Shown: piece after piece, positions 12,301 through 22,800 of the stretch
How positions within the stretch are numbered: position 1 is the stretch's first letter
Layout of the letters: every line of letters begins with the position of its first letter
Origin: Apostichopus parvimensis
Lineage: Eukaryota; Echinodermata; Holothuroidea; Aspidochirotida; Stichopodidae
Length of the DNA stretch: 48,742 bases
Direction of reading: 5' to 3'
Assembly: GCA_000934455.1 (NCBI GenBank)
Contig: KN888838.1
Span: 2,925 to 51,666, forward strand
Position numbers and translations under genes: made by a program
The notes under the pieces: generated by a model
What the model was told of the DNA's origin: nothing
Database searches by the model: none
What the model saw: the letters and a program-made list of their open reading frames with translations, nothing else

Positions 12301-15300
12301 TAATATCAAGTCTGTCTCAAAGTTGGTTTCATCATGCACTGTTTAATCTCAGTGCTTTATATGACAAAGCAGCTTACATTGTAACATAGTCCTCTACTTT
12401 TAGCGTATGAAACAAATGGAGTCAATAAATCAATATTTTTTAATATACTCTCCATTATTCAAAATGAAACTTTACTAGTCAGTTATTGAATTGCATTGCT
12501 TTGGGATTTTTGCATTTAACTGTTATCATAAATTTATGAACCATTTGAAAGCAAATAAGATTTACTCACAGGATTAGATGAGTAGAACGTCACAAACAAC
12601 CCGAGAACAGCAGGAAATATCAGCCATTTTGTGTAGTGACCCAAGTAAGCAAAATATATGGACACCTTGATACCAAAATAGTGAGCAATGTCATCTGTGA
12701 AAAAGCAATTTAAATATTACAAGAAAGAGGCAGGGATGGTTAAAAAAAATAGAGATGTGAGACAAAAATGATGAATATAATAAAAGTTTAGAGAGACTGA
12801 CAATGTAATCCTGATATGAAACTTCAACAGAGGCTATTAAACTGAGATGAAGACATACAAAACATGACATCATCAAGTCATGAATATTCACAATATATGT
12901 CAAAATGACTGTACCTAATGGTTGTCTGGATAAGGGAGCATGCACCCAAGATTTCTCAAGCTTCTTCAAAGCTTCCTTATCATGAAGAGGCAAGAGTGCC
13001 GAGATGATGCGCTTAGATAACAGTTTAGGAACTAGAAAAAAGAGAGAGGGAGAGACGAGAAAGGAAGAAATAAACTACAAATCTATAAATGGAGAGATTT
13101 GTGTCAAATGTGAAAGATAAAAGAACCTTGACAGTGAATTGCAACTTATCTTTTCGTTAACAGGAGCAGGAGTGGTAACGTTTAAAATAGGAATTTGGAA
13201 TACAAGAATGGCTAGGAGATTCTAGCATTTTATGCAAGTGAGATTTTCCAAGTAAATGGAAACAGTTTTCTGTTAATTCTCCCATGAAATGTTACAAGAG
13301 CTTGGAGCAACTACTCAGTAGAAACACTTTCCCCGAGCAGAGCATGCAAGGAAAATTATGGTCAAATTTTAAAAAAATTGTAGAATTTGTTTGTCACCGA
13401 CTTTATTCCACTTATGTAAATATAAGATAATAAAGCCAGTATGTAAAATGGTTTAATTAAATTAATATTGCTAAATATTCATTAATGGCAATCAAACATT
13501 AAAAATTGTTCACGTTTGCTAAAAATATGAAGAAATAAATGAGAAGCCTGTACATTTTATTGTTGCAACTTACATATTGGTTGTCCTGCTAGCAACTTGA
13601 ACTTTTCAAAAGTTTCACTTTGAGTTGCTCTGATGTTTTGCAGTAGGTAGTGTAAGATGGACTGCCGTTCCTATATATAGAAAAGAATTTCAGGACAAAG
13701 TTCAGATTGTGTATAAAGAAGTATTATAAAACAATACATAATATCTGAATTGCTCATTAATTAATTATTGCCTATTCATCACATGAATCATGTCATTCCC
13801 ATCACATAAATAACACATTAAATTTTATGGAATCACAAATACTTTATGTAACAACCCTTAGCCACTTTTAGGCTCACAAGTTATTTTGTAGCTTCAAGAT
13901 TTTTCTAGCACCTCTAATTTTACCTGAGATATAAAGAATGTATCTTCATCTTCGATTCCTTGAAACATGACCTTTTCAGCAGTGCTAAACTCCATCAGCC
14001 CACCTCCGTATTCTTCCTTCACAGCTTTACTGATACCCATGGCCTCTGCACCCCTCATTAGGCTGTGGAGGAGAAGTACCAGCATGATAAAACATATATG
14101 TGGTATTAAACATATCCAAAAATTAACAGTTTGGAGCTTGCCTGTCTCCCCACAACCTCAGCACTCCCTGACTACCGCGCCTGAGTGAACTGGTAACCTG
14201 TTTAGCACTGTGCACTCTCTACTATAGGTCATTTCCAGTCAAAGCCCCTCCTTTCTCATTCTACCATCCACATATCATAGTATTATCAGAATCACCATTA
14301 CTTGAGAGATGTTAAAAGTTAGTACCTTTCAGGATAAAAGCTAACTTTGTCAGCAGAAATTCTTATGCAACAACAGCAGTCTGATGCTCTTATTGTCACG
14401 GTAACCAAACTATGGAAATGTAGTACTAGGGAACAGAACTTTTCACTACAGCATATCTTTGTTTCATGTCTTTGAAAACATGCTCTTCTATATCCCTTAA
14501 TTGACTCTGGGCCCCAGGGCTATAGCCCCACCTGACAACCCCCCCCAGGCCCTTCCCACTGGGCCTGGCTGCCATTGATATGTTCTATAACACTTGAGTT
14601 ACAGACCAACAATTCAATGTATAAGTCTCTCTTTGATAACTTTAAAGATTTATTACTCTTTCAATGATATCCTACGGTTATAATCAAGATAAGTTATTAG
14701 TTTTGTGTTGTCTAACTGCCACAAACCTGTTTGTGGTTTTACAAATATTCATTTAATCACATCTGATTATGCATAGCAGAGATATTCTGCAGGCGTCTTC
14801 TACACATCTCACTGGCTTGTGCATGCCTGACTACAGACAGCTTGTACATAGGTGCACCTAATAACACATGTAATGTTATATGACACAGCAGTGCCAGTAT
14901 TACTGCAGTATAAAGCTGATTAAGACTACGTTAGTGATATTATGCATACAGATGGTAAACAATATTACAGTTAGTATTACTGTGAGTCTGTTCGCATTGA
15001 ATATATAGTTTTTCTGATTTTTATGGTATTTGGATTAAATAAAATATTTATTGTGAGGAATCAATAAGAGAATCAAACAGGTGCACAAAAGGATCTTCAA
15101 TCATGCCATAAATAAAAGCATTCCGATATTTTATTGCCATATATTCAGTATGGCAAAATGATGTAATCTACAAGAAAGGTATAATGATATTGCAGATAAA
15201 TACAGTCTGATAAACACAGGAATAGTTTCTGTGAATATCTTCCCTTCAACTATGTGTTCTTGATTCAATATTTGTAAAACCCACAAACAGGTTTATGGCA

Positions 15301-17989
15301 CTGAGATAAAGATAAAACTTATACCTATGATATTAATCATCATGACAGGAAATTTAAACATCATCTTGAATCAATAGTTAAGCTATTAAGTACTGTAACA
15401 TGTATATTTCTGTATAAGTACCAGTGTTTGGCAGCAGGTTCAAAGGTAACATGCACCTGGCAACTTGTCCAGCTCCCATTGCAGTACAGTATTCTTCAAC
15501 TATCGTTTACGTATTCTTCAATTACCTTGAACCTAATTCAGTTATAAACCTTAACCTTGTTTCATAGATTCAGAGAAGACTTACAGAACTTTGTGAAACG
15601 GAACAATTTATCCAGTATCAAATAGCAAATGCTATCGAGAATGAGCAAATTGCTATACAACTGCAAGATGTATAGCAGTTTCTGTATACAGAAGCTGTAG
15701 TATTTTAGAACAGACAAAATTCAGAACCTTCAGAACTGCGAAAAAGCTTGGCAAACTAAATTACTCCCTGTTCTCAAAAATGGCATAACTTCTATGTTAA
15801 ACGTGTAATGGCTAGTCAAGTTGCATTTCAAATAACTGACTAAAACAAGTAGAATTATTGACTACAGCACTGGTCATAAAACTTGTGGATGTCTTTAGAG
15901 AAAGTTAAAGGCAATTATAAGGTTAAGTGATATGATAAGCTAACCAATGAGATAAGTGTTTTATAAATGTTTGATTAAATATGATTGAACCTACAGTATG
16001 TATGTTTACAGGACTGAGTTAATATGACAGATAGTAGGAGCTTACAATATACTTCTGTCATACCAGCAGATCCCTCAACTAGCTGTAAGTTCAGCCATTA
16101 AATGGAAAACAATGTTGCTGCTTGATTGAAACTACTGCACTATAGGCCTGAGTTAGTTATAATGCTGAACATGCAGACATGAAGAGTGTTACTTACTTAC
16201 TAACAGACTTGTAGTGGTTATGTGTAGTGGTTATGTGTAGTGGTTATGTGTAGTGATGTGGTCATGTGTAGTGGTCGTGTGTGGTGGTCGTGTGTGATGG
16301 TAGTGTGTGGTGGTCGTGTGTGGTGGTCGTGTGTGGTGGTCGTGTGTGGTGGTCGTGTGTGGTGGTCGTGTGTGGTGGTCATATGTGTAGTGGTTACAGT
16401 ATGAGTAGTGGTTATGTGTAGTGGTTATGTGTAGTGGTGATGTGTAGTGGTCGTGTGTAGTGGTTACGTGTGGTGGTCATATGTGTAGGGGTTAGATGTA
16501 CTGGTTATGTGTACTGGTTATGTGTACTGGTTATGTGTACTGGTTGCACCAAGTACTTGGGTACCGGCCAGACTCTGCCAGTACCCAGACTCCCAGTGCA
16601 ATCACTGGGTACAGCATGTACCCGTGTTCTAGCAGTGAGGCTTGCTTGTACTCATACATACACACAGATCATTTAACAACTGTGGGAGGCTGACCCAACA
16701 CAACATGAATATATGCAGTGAAACACAAACTACAAACTGCATTATGCAAGGAAAAGATTAATTTAGGATTCTTTGAATCTGCAGTGTTTCTGTGATGTGA
16801 TTCCTCCATTGTCCTATGAACTTTTTTTTTGTCTAAACCGTTATTTGAATAAACCAGACATTCTTATTAGGTCTTTTATGTTAAAGTTTAAATTGCCGGT
16901 TATATAAAGAGTCTAATGAACCTATGAATGAACACAACTTTACCTGTCAAAAGTTGCAGTAAGGTACCAGCCCGTCATGTTAGTGTACGGATGAAGACGT
17001 TTATGAACGGTTAAATCTGGAAGGTTTTCCTTCAAGATTCCTTCAATCCAACTAAGGGTTGCTATATCTGTCTTCTTAGGGAATGTCAATACAACATGGC
17101 AGTCTGTGGTTGGTACAGTTTCCAAGCACAGTTTCTTCTCATGCATGTATTTNNNNNNNNNNNNNNNNNNNNNNNNNNNNNNNNNNNNNNNNNNNNNNNN
17201 NNTGCAGTAAGGTACCAGCCCGTCATGTTAGTGTACGGATGAAGACGTTTATGAACGGTTAAATCTGGAAGGTTTTCCTTCAAGATTCCTTCAATCCAAC
17301 TAAGAGTTGCTATATCTGTCTTCTTAGGGAATGTCAATACAACATGGCAATCTGTGGTTGGTACAGTTTCCAAGCACAGTTTCTTCTCATGCATGTATTT
17401 AGCAGTGTCCTTAATTGTCTGCCCATATTCTTTGGCTGTTGGAAAGAAGGGAAGATCAGATCTATAAATCAGACTTGTGTTAGCTGAATATTTCTACAGA
17501 AATCCACAGATGTCCATTTGCAACTTTTAAGATCAAAATGAATCCTTATCAGTAGAAAATTTGTAAATATAATGAAAAATTACATGAAAATCCAAAAGAG
17601 CAATTATTAGACATCACTCTCATTAAAGCAAGATAATAAGCTTTCATCAATTAATATCTATGGATCAATGACCCTCTACACCATTTCCATCCTTACCCCC
17701 TATACCATCTACTGGTGGTTCCAACTTGTTTCCCTTTAGTGCTTAACACCAGGTAGCTCTAGCAGTCTAATTATTGCAATTAGATAGGCAAAGAATGCAG
17801 TGTATTCCTTGCTAATATAATCACCTTAGACAACTACCACTGGTTTGTACACACAACAGCAAAAAACATGTTTATTAACTGACATGAACTATTTGACTGA
17901 ATTAAAGTTGTTCCCTAATTACTAATACCTTGGAGAACTGCTTCCTTTGCTTGGCACTTTGCTCTCTGCTTCAACAATTTGACCTCCAT
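6330..17989 (-). CDS. ANO8: anoctamin (TMEM16 family), ANO8-like
   Basis: Complete gene, 15 coding exons, 748 aa. Exons 5' to 3': 17929-17989, 16944-17435 (holds gap and false duplication), 13924-14062, 13574-13670, 12915-13031, 12570-12694, 11321-11482, 10647-10840, 9822-9972, 9457-9531, 8766-9098, 8359-8550, 7613-7744, 6692-6802, 6330-6443. All phases join and splice sites are GT-AG. Anoctamins are ten-helix Ca-regulated lipid scramblases or channels; ANO8 is known as an ER-plasma membrane tether. Family marks: [57 protein letters not shown] and SQAEVES.MERYEDTF favour ANO8 over ANO10 from memory. By alignment to TMEM16A, Ca ligands correspond to E472, D571, E574, E603, D607. The start ATG has a strong context (ACCATGG). 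A variable loop (about 500-550) holds SEGSPEGV repeats. ANO10 is the alternative; the protein is far shorter than vertebrate ANO8. Confidence 0.9.
6911..7043. repeat. tandem repeat in ANO8 intron 13
   Basis: Five to six degenerate copies of a roughly 22-27-bp unit resembling AGGCATGCCTTGAGGAGCAA, between the last two introns' exons. Intronic, no coding role seen. Confidence 0.8.
7255..7470. repeat. old degenerate repeat in ANO8 intron 13
   Basis: Three poorly conserved copies of a unit of about 75-80 bp, each with a phrase like CGCCATTTGGGAAA preceded by ATTACTGATTGTGGT-like sequence. Divergence makes the boundaries approximate. Confidence 0.45.
8856..8939 (-). repeat. in-frame 24-bp coding minisatellite in ANO8 exon 11
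   Basis: Three consecutive 24-bp units (8856-8879, 8880-8903, 8904-8927) plus a half unit, within the coding exon. Each adds eight residues, SPEGVSEG on the - strand. Units differ at single positions only, indicating recent expansion. The opposite strand is also open over this stretch, but only as a shadow. Confidence 0.95.
11716..11788. repeat. short tandem repeat in ANO8 intron 6
   Basis: Three copies of a unit of about 26 bp, GGGGCTAACATGAGGATTAAT plus spacer, with few differences. Intron between the exons at 11321-11482 and 12570-12694. Confidence 0.85.
11905..11917 (+). promoter_or_regulatory. DR1 nuclear-receptor half-site pair (AGGTCAAAGGTCA)
   Basis: A perfect direct repeat of AGGTCA with one spacer base, the binding motif of RXR, HNF4 and COUP-TF receptors. 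It is in an ANO8 intron. The motif is certain; function is not, since TGACCTTTGACC also occurs in dispersed repeats (see 46569 and 46711). Confidence 0.35.
14718..15299. mobile_element. inverted-repeat element, likely degraded MITE
   Basis: Arms 14718-14749 and 15267-15299 are about 32-bp inverted copies with two or three differences (GCCACAAACCTGTTTGTGG... against GCCATAAACCTGTTTGTGGG...). Weaker similarity continues outward. They enclose roughly 520 bp without coding capacity. I could not find a convincing target duplication, so family and exact ends are unknown. Confidence 0.55.
16210..16547. repeat. G/T-rich minisatellite in ANO8 intron 2
   Basis: About 28 copies of a 12-bp unit, in sub-arrays of GTGTAGTGGTTAT, GTGTGGTGGTCG and GTGTACTGGTTAT types. 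The + strand is almost free of C, a strong strand bias. Short open frames across it are repeat artefacts. Confidence 0.95.
16955..17400 (-). other. false duplication of ANO8 exon 2 across an assembly gap
   Basis: 16955-17152 and 17203-17400 are the same 198 bp, differing at two positions I can see (AAGGGTT/AAGAGTT and GGCAGTC/GGCAATC). The left copy stops at the gap on one side and the right copy starts at the gap on the other, as overlapping contig ends would. Merged, they give one 244-nt exon (11 nt from the left copy, 233 from the right) that restores reading phase on both sides. Confidence 0.92.
17153..17202. other. assembly gap (50 N)
   Basis: Fifty N, a fixed-size scaffold gap. The flanking overlap implies that the true gap is zero or negative in length. 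Confidence 0.99.
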
Positions 17990-18029
17990 GGTTCTTCTGA
18001 TGTTCAGTTGTTATTAATTCTGTATCCAT
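17411..18029 (-). CDS. overlapping upstream ORF in ANO8 leader
   Basis: An ATG at 18027-18029, 40 nt upstream of the ANO8 start, opens a different frame. That frame runs through exon 1 and ends at a TAA (17411-17413) in exon 2, about 41 codons overlapping the main start. Its context (T at -3, G at +4) is weaker than that of the main ATG (A at -3, G at +4). The peptide resembles nothing I know; if anything it acts as a translational brake. Presence of the frame is certain, use is not. Confidence 0.35.
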
Positions 18030-18053
18030 GCAATCAGCTAAATGAAGCCTTCC
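17990..18053 (-). other. ANO8 5' UTR, exon 1 portion
   Basis: The exon carrying the ANO8 start has an acceptor-like TTTTCCAG ending at 18054, so at least one further non-coding exon probably lies upstream. Candidate donors on the - strand are at 18956 (GAAG|GTAGGC) and 19308 (CGCT|GTAAGTGG), the second being better. Confidence 0.5.
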
Positions 18054-19852
18054 CTGGAAAATAAGAAAGGCATCAATAAAATATTGATGGCGTAAGTCAT
18101 TTTATCTGCTGGTACTTGTCATCTTATATCATATTGATCTATTGCTATTCCATTGAATATAAACCTCTTTGCTAGATAACAAAGGAAGATATATTCTGAC
18201 ACCATAGTTTATAGAGAAATGCTTCAGAATGGTTTCAGATCAAATTTCAAAAGCTATCCAGTGCTGCAGTTTGTGAACATGTACTTGCATGACATTCATA
18301 ATCTTATGACAATCTTGGTGTTCACAACTTTTTGTGGTGAGATAAACTGACTGAGGGAAATCATTTGCATATTTCTGTATGGTAGTAGGTACAGTAAAAT
18401 TGCATGTTCCCTAAATTAGCATACTGTTTTATATGTATGTGTTAAGTTTGATATTAAATGACACAATAATGTTGCCTTCATGCCTTTTTAGTCAGAACAA
18501 TCTCTATAACATGTGTATTTACATGTCAAAGTACTGGGTATTTTGATCACCTCCCTGAGGGTGCTCTAAACAACATGTCCCCCTTTAAACTCTTAACATA
18601 AAGTCCCTTTTACTATAGCACTGATAACCAGAAAGCCTGAAGGCTTTGTGATTCCTTACCATAAAATTTCCATCCAACATCTGTCTTATGTAGAGCATGT
18701 TGAGTTACATTTGTCCAAGAATTAAGTGAGAATCAGAAGATGGGAAATTTCAAACTCCCTACACCATTACATATCGTTATGCTCACTTGTGGGCAGCAAC
18801 AACTTAGGTCACTGATATTAAAAAAAAGAAGTTTGTCACATACACACACACATGCCATCATCAACATAGATGCCTGTACCTTTTGAAGGAAAAAAGGAAT
18901 TATGTTCTTAAGTATAAAACTTAAACAAAGAGCAAAATCAAAGGGATACAGCCTACCTTCTTCTTCAAGTTTATTTAGTGTTAACGTTAGAGCTTATGAG
19001 TCTGTTTAATAATTGTATGCATAACTGGACTTGATTTGTATTGGTAATTAATCGGTACGTAGTGATTATATTCAGGTAGAGCTGTAGCCTGTTGTTACTA
19101 ATAATACTACTAGTACTAGGCTATACATCCTGTAGGCAATGCCGACATCTGTTAACCCTATCGCCAGGCCTACAAAATGATTTCCACACAGTGATACCAA
19201 GGCCTACAGTTAGTCTTATGAAACCTGTTTCGTGCCGTCTGTTCTAAGTCATGATCACCTCCAATTGTTGAGTGAACTAGAAGATAAGACATGAATTATT
19301 CCACTTACAGCGTATTTATTACCTTTGGATCAGTTTATGTGAATTACAAGCCTGAACGTGACACCTGAAAAATTGTAAAGGCTAAAGTTGAACTCGTAGC
19401 GGAACACACTACCAATAATAAGCATTGCAAAACAAACTTAACTTTGTTGACAAAATTGTGCACATATATTCTACAGTGGCCTAGAAACAAAATTCGAAGT
19501 AAAGTTAAAAAGAATTATTAGTGGGAATTATGAATATTAATCCAAAATATAAAGTCTGTTAGTGTTAAATTCAAAGTAAAAATAAATAATTGAGATATTA
19601 AGACGAAACGTCTGAATTACAATTTAATTATTTGATTCGTAATGACTGTTCATAGGCACCGTAATAATCAGCATACAGGAATTGCTTCTTAATTCTGTTT
19701 TTACCTCCATGCTTAATTCAAGTGTTAATGTTACACAGGTGACTAAGGACGTCAGATGTTGTGTTTTCATGCAAGTCATGCCTTGGGGTTATTTAAAACT
19801 GTTGAAATAGAGACACACGGTATTGGAATAGACACCCACCGTTTCCGTTGCT
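18054..19852. promoter_or_regulatory. divergent intergenic region between ANO8 and GLB1
   Basis: About 1.8 kb separate the two outward-facing coding starts. If the ANO8 leader exon ends near 19309, the two transcription starts lie within roughly 500 bp, which would make this a bidirectional promoter. I see no TATA box in a clear position. TAGGCCTA-like motifs cluster at 19080-19210. No coding region is supported. Confidence 0.45.
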
Positions 19853-22800
19853 ATGATCTTGGCAATTTTTTGGGCACTTGCCTTCTCAACCCTCTGCGGT
19901 AGTTCATTGTTGGTGAGAGCTGCATCACATTATTAATGTCTTCATATATGCCTAGGCTAGGCTAATTATTCACTAAGGTTAATGACATTCTTTGGTTACT
20001 ACCACAAACATCTTTTAATTTATTTTATCTTGAATCAGTAGATCCTAACGTTATCATATATGCTGAGTCAATGCTATAAATGTATACCATAGCCTCAAGT
20101 GCATTGTTACGAACATGAACTCATTATTCCACCTCTTACAGAAGGGTGCGTGCTACAGTTTATATATTCACTGGAATGTCATTTCAATAAGGATGGCGCT
20201 CTTGCTTGTTTACCTGATTGTGGGTTGAATATTAAATTCATTGGTGCTCATTTACCGGATGGTTGGTTAATCGAGGGTTCCTTACTTTATTAATTTTTCT
20301 GATGTAATACAAACAAATCTTTCCATGTTTTACATAACACAGGAACGGTCATTTCAAGTTGATTTTGGAAACGACACATTTCTGAAAGATGGAGAGCCAT
20401 TTCGCTATGTGTCTGGCAGCATACATTATGCTAGAATCCACCCTGACTACTGGCAAGACCGTTTACAAAAGATGTATTCTGCAGGACTAAATGCCATTGA
20501 AATGTAAGTGTCACATAACAACTGCAAGAAGCAAGGTTTGGGCCAGACAGAAAAAGTATTTGCAATGACAATAGCATTGAGCTCATGGTATCCAGTTATA
20601 TGGCCATGATACAGAAAACCTGGTCCATTGATATATGTGGTAAACCCTGGCTAATCAAGATCAAAGCAATATATTGAAACTACAGTATATATGCTTCCAT
20701 GCTCATCAATATGTATACCTAACTGATATATTTAAACCTACTGATATTGATACTAGTTACATACTGACTTTTTTCAAGCCCTTTTTCAAAATTCACTTCA
20801 GAATGTTTCTGAAGTTGCTCCAGAGGACCTTTAGGCTCTTTGACAAAAAAAAAAATTAAAATCATACAAATAACAAATCTAAGTTGCACCAGAGTCGTTT
20901 AACCCTTGCTCCCTGATAGTGCATCAACTTGGTCAACTTTGCACATCATATTAAGACATTGCTTGTGACTTGTCTTTCAGAGTTTTCTACTATGTAAGAT
21001 CTTTTTCATTCCTGGACAAGTTTCATATTACAATGTGATGATATGATATATATCTGTGGAGAATGTTATGTTTCTTTTTCTTTGACACCTGGTTATGATT
21101 TAAATCTCATGACAATGTGTCAAAGTACTATAAAATATATATTTAATGCTCCAATTTTTAGTGATCAATGTTTAATTTATCATGCAGATACATCCCATGG
21201 AACCTTCATGAGCCTAATCCTGGTGAATATAACTTTGAAGGAGGTGCCGACTTTTTGAAGTTCTTGAGACTAGCTAATGAAACGGGACTTCTTGTTATCT
21301 TGAGACCGGGTCCATATATGTGCTCAGAGTGGGATCTGGTGAGCAACAATTCTCTTTCTGCAGAAATTATCTTTCTGCAGTGGAACAGTAATTATCTACT
21401 GTGGGGTGCATTGCCATGACATTAATACGTTAAAGAAAATGATTGGTCATTAGCCCATATAAGAATGTAGCTTTCCATTGACGAAACAGAAATGGTTTCC
21501 ATCCCTTCTGCTCCTCCTTACTTTCCATGCCCTCATTTTTGAAATGTTTGTCTTATGTAAGGAACACCAACCTGTATTCTAATAAACTGAAGGTATAATA
21601 CTGAGGTCATTTAGATGATGGATAAGTATGAAAGGAATGATGTAGACTACAGCACATGTGACACTGTAACACTATAAGTCAAGCAGGGTACTTCATGTGT
21701 TCAAATTACATTGTACATTCATGGTTCATTCATGTGGAATAGATGATTCAATGAAGGTAATACCTTAATTGATCCTAGGGAACTTGGTTGGTTTGTTAAA
21801 ATTTTCTGAAAGTTGCAACTTAGCATGAGCAACTGTAGAAATAGTTATTTTGACGACTAATATTGTTCCAATATTTTAAATTAATTCTTTGTTTTAAAGT
21901 TGTGATAAATTTACTTGTCAATTTTCTGTTCATTATTTTACATGATGTTATGGCTTTGAGATGTACTTATTTGTTACAGGAGGAAGCTAGACTACATGGA
22001 ATGCGAGTTATAACTTAGTATTCATTGCCAAGTTATAACTTTTGTTGTTTCCTTTTAGGGAGGACTACCAGCATGGCTCTTAAAACACACCAGCATATCT
22101 CTACGAACTTCAGACGAAAGTAAGAAGTAATAAAATAACTAAATATTGCATTTGTGATGGCAGGCTGATAAAATTTCTTTCTTTCTTTCCCTGCAGTTGA
22201 CCCATTCTCATTTGTTGCTAAATATTATGGGGTCTAATTAATATTCGTGTTTAAATCATATGGTCTTCGATATTAAAAGTTCCATAATTTTCCTGCAGTC
22301 AAGCTACTGAATGCTGTGACTCGGGTCTACCACACATTGATTAAGACACTCATTGATTAAGACACACATTATACTCTGAAGAGTTATGAGGACTTCCTTC
22401 ATGCTTGCTTTGTTGTGTTATGACTTTTATCAGTTTAGTTGATGAGCTGTATTCATGGTAAATTTATATATGTATATGCTTGTATATGTTCCTTAACTTT
22501 AACATGAATATTCAATAATCTCTAACACTTCATATGATGATTGGACCAATTATACGTGTAACATGTCCAAAATTTCAGAGGTTTTCTCCCCTTGTTACTT
22601 ATATAGATTATTTACAGCCAGCCACCAAGTGGATGAACAAACTTCTTTCAATGGTGAAGCCATTTCTGTACAAATATGGCGGTCCTATAATTCTAGTACA
22701 AGTAAGTTTCTGTCTAATCTTTATGATCTGTTGACAGGTTTGAGCTGTAAATAAATGCGGGCAGTGTCAATGCTGAATAAGTCAAAGCTGAAGTTTGCAT

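Larger units (their letters stand above)
14063..16943 (-). other. large ANO8 intron 2
   Basis: 2.9-kb intron, the largest in this gene. It holds an inverted-repeat structure (14718-15299) and a G/T-rich minisatellite (16210-16547). I see no further coding exon: anoctamin reading phase passes directly from the exon ending at 16944 to that starting at 14062 (TFD-S-LMRGAE). Confidence 0.7.

Noticed and set aside
16470..16693. Two overlapping + strand open frames of 65-68 codons
   Set aside because: Low-complexity translation ([10 protein letters not shown]) of the G/T minisatellite and flank; no splice context or homology.
17086..17394. 102-codon - strand frame running through the N gap
   Set aside because: It joins two allelic copies of the same ANO8 exon through unknown bases, so it is an assembly artefact.
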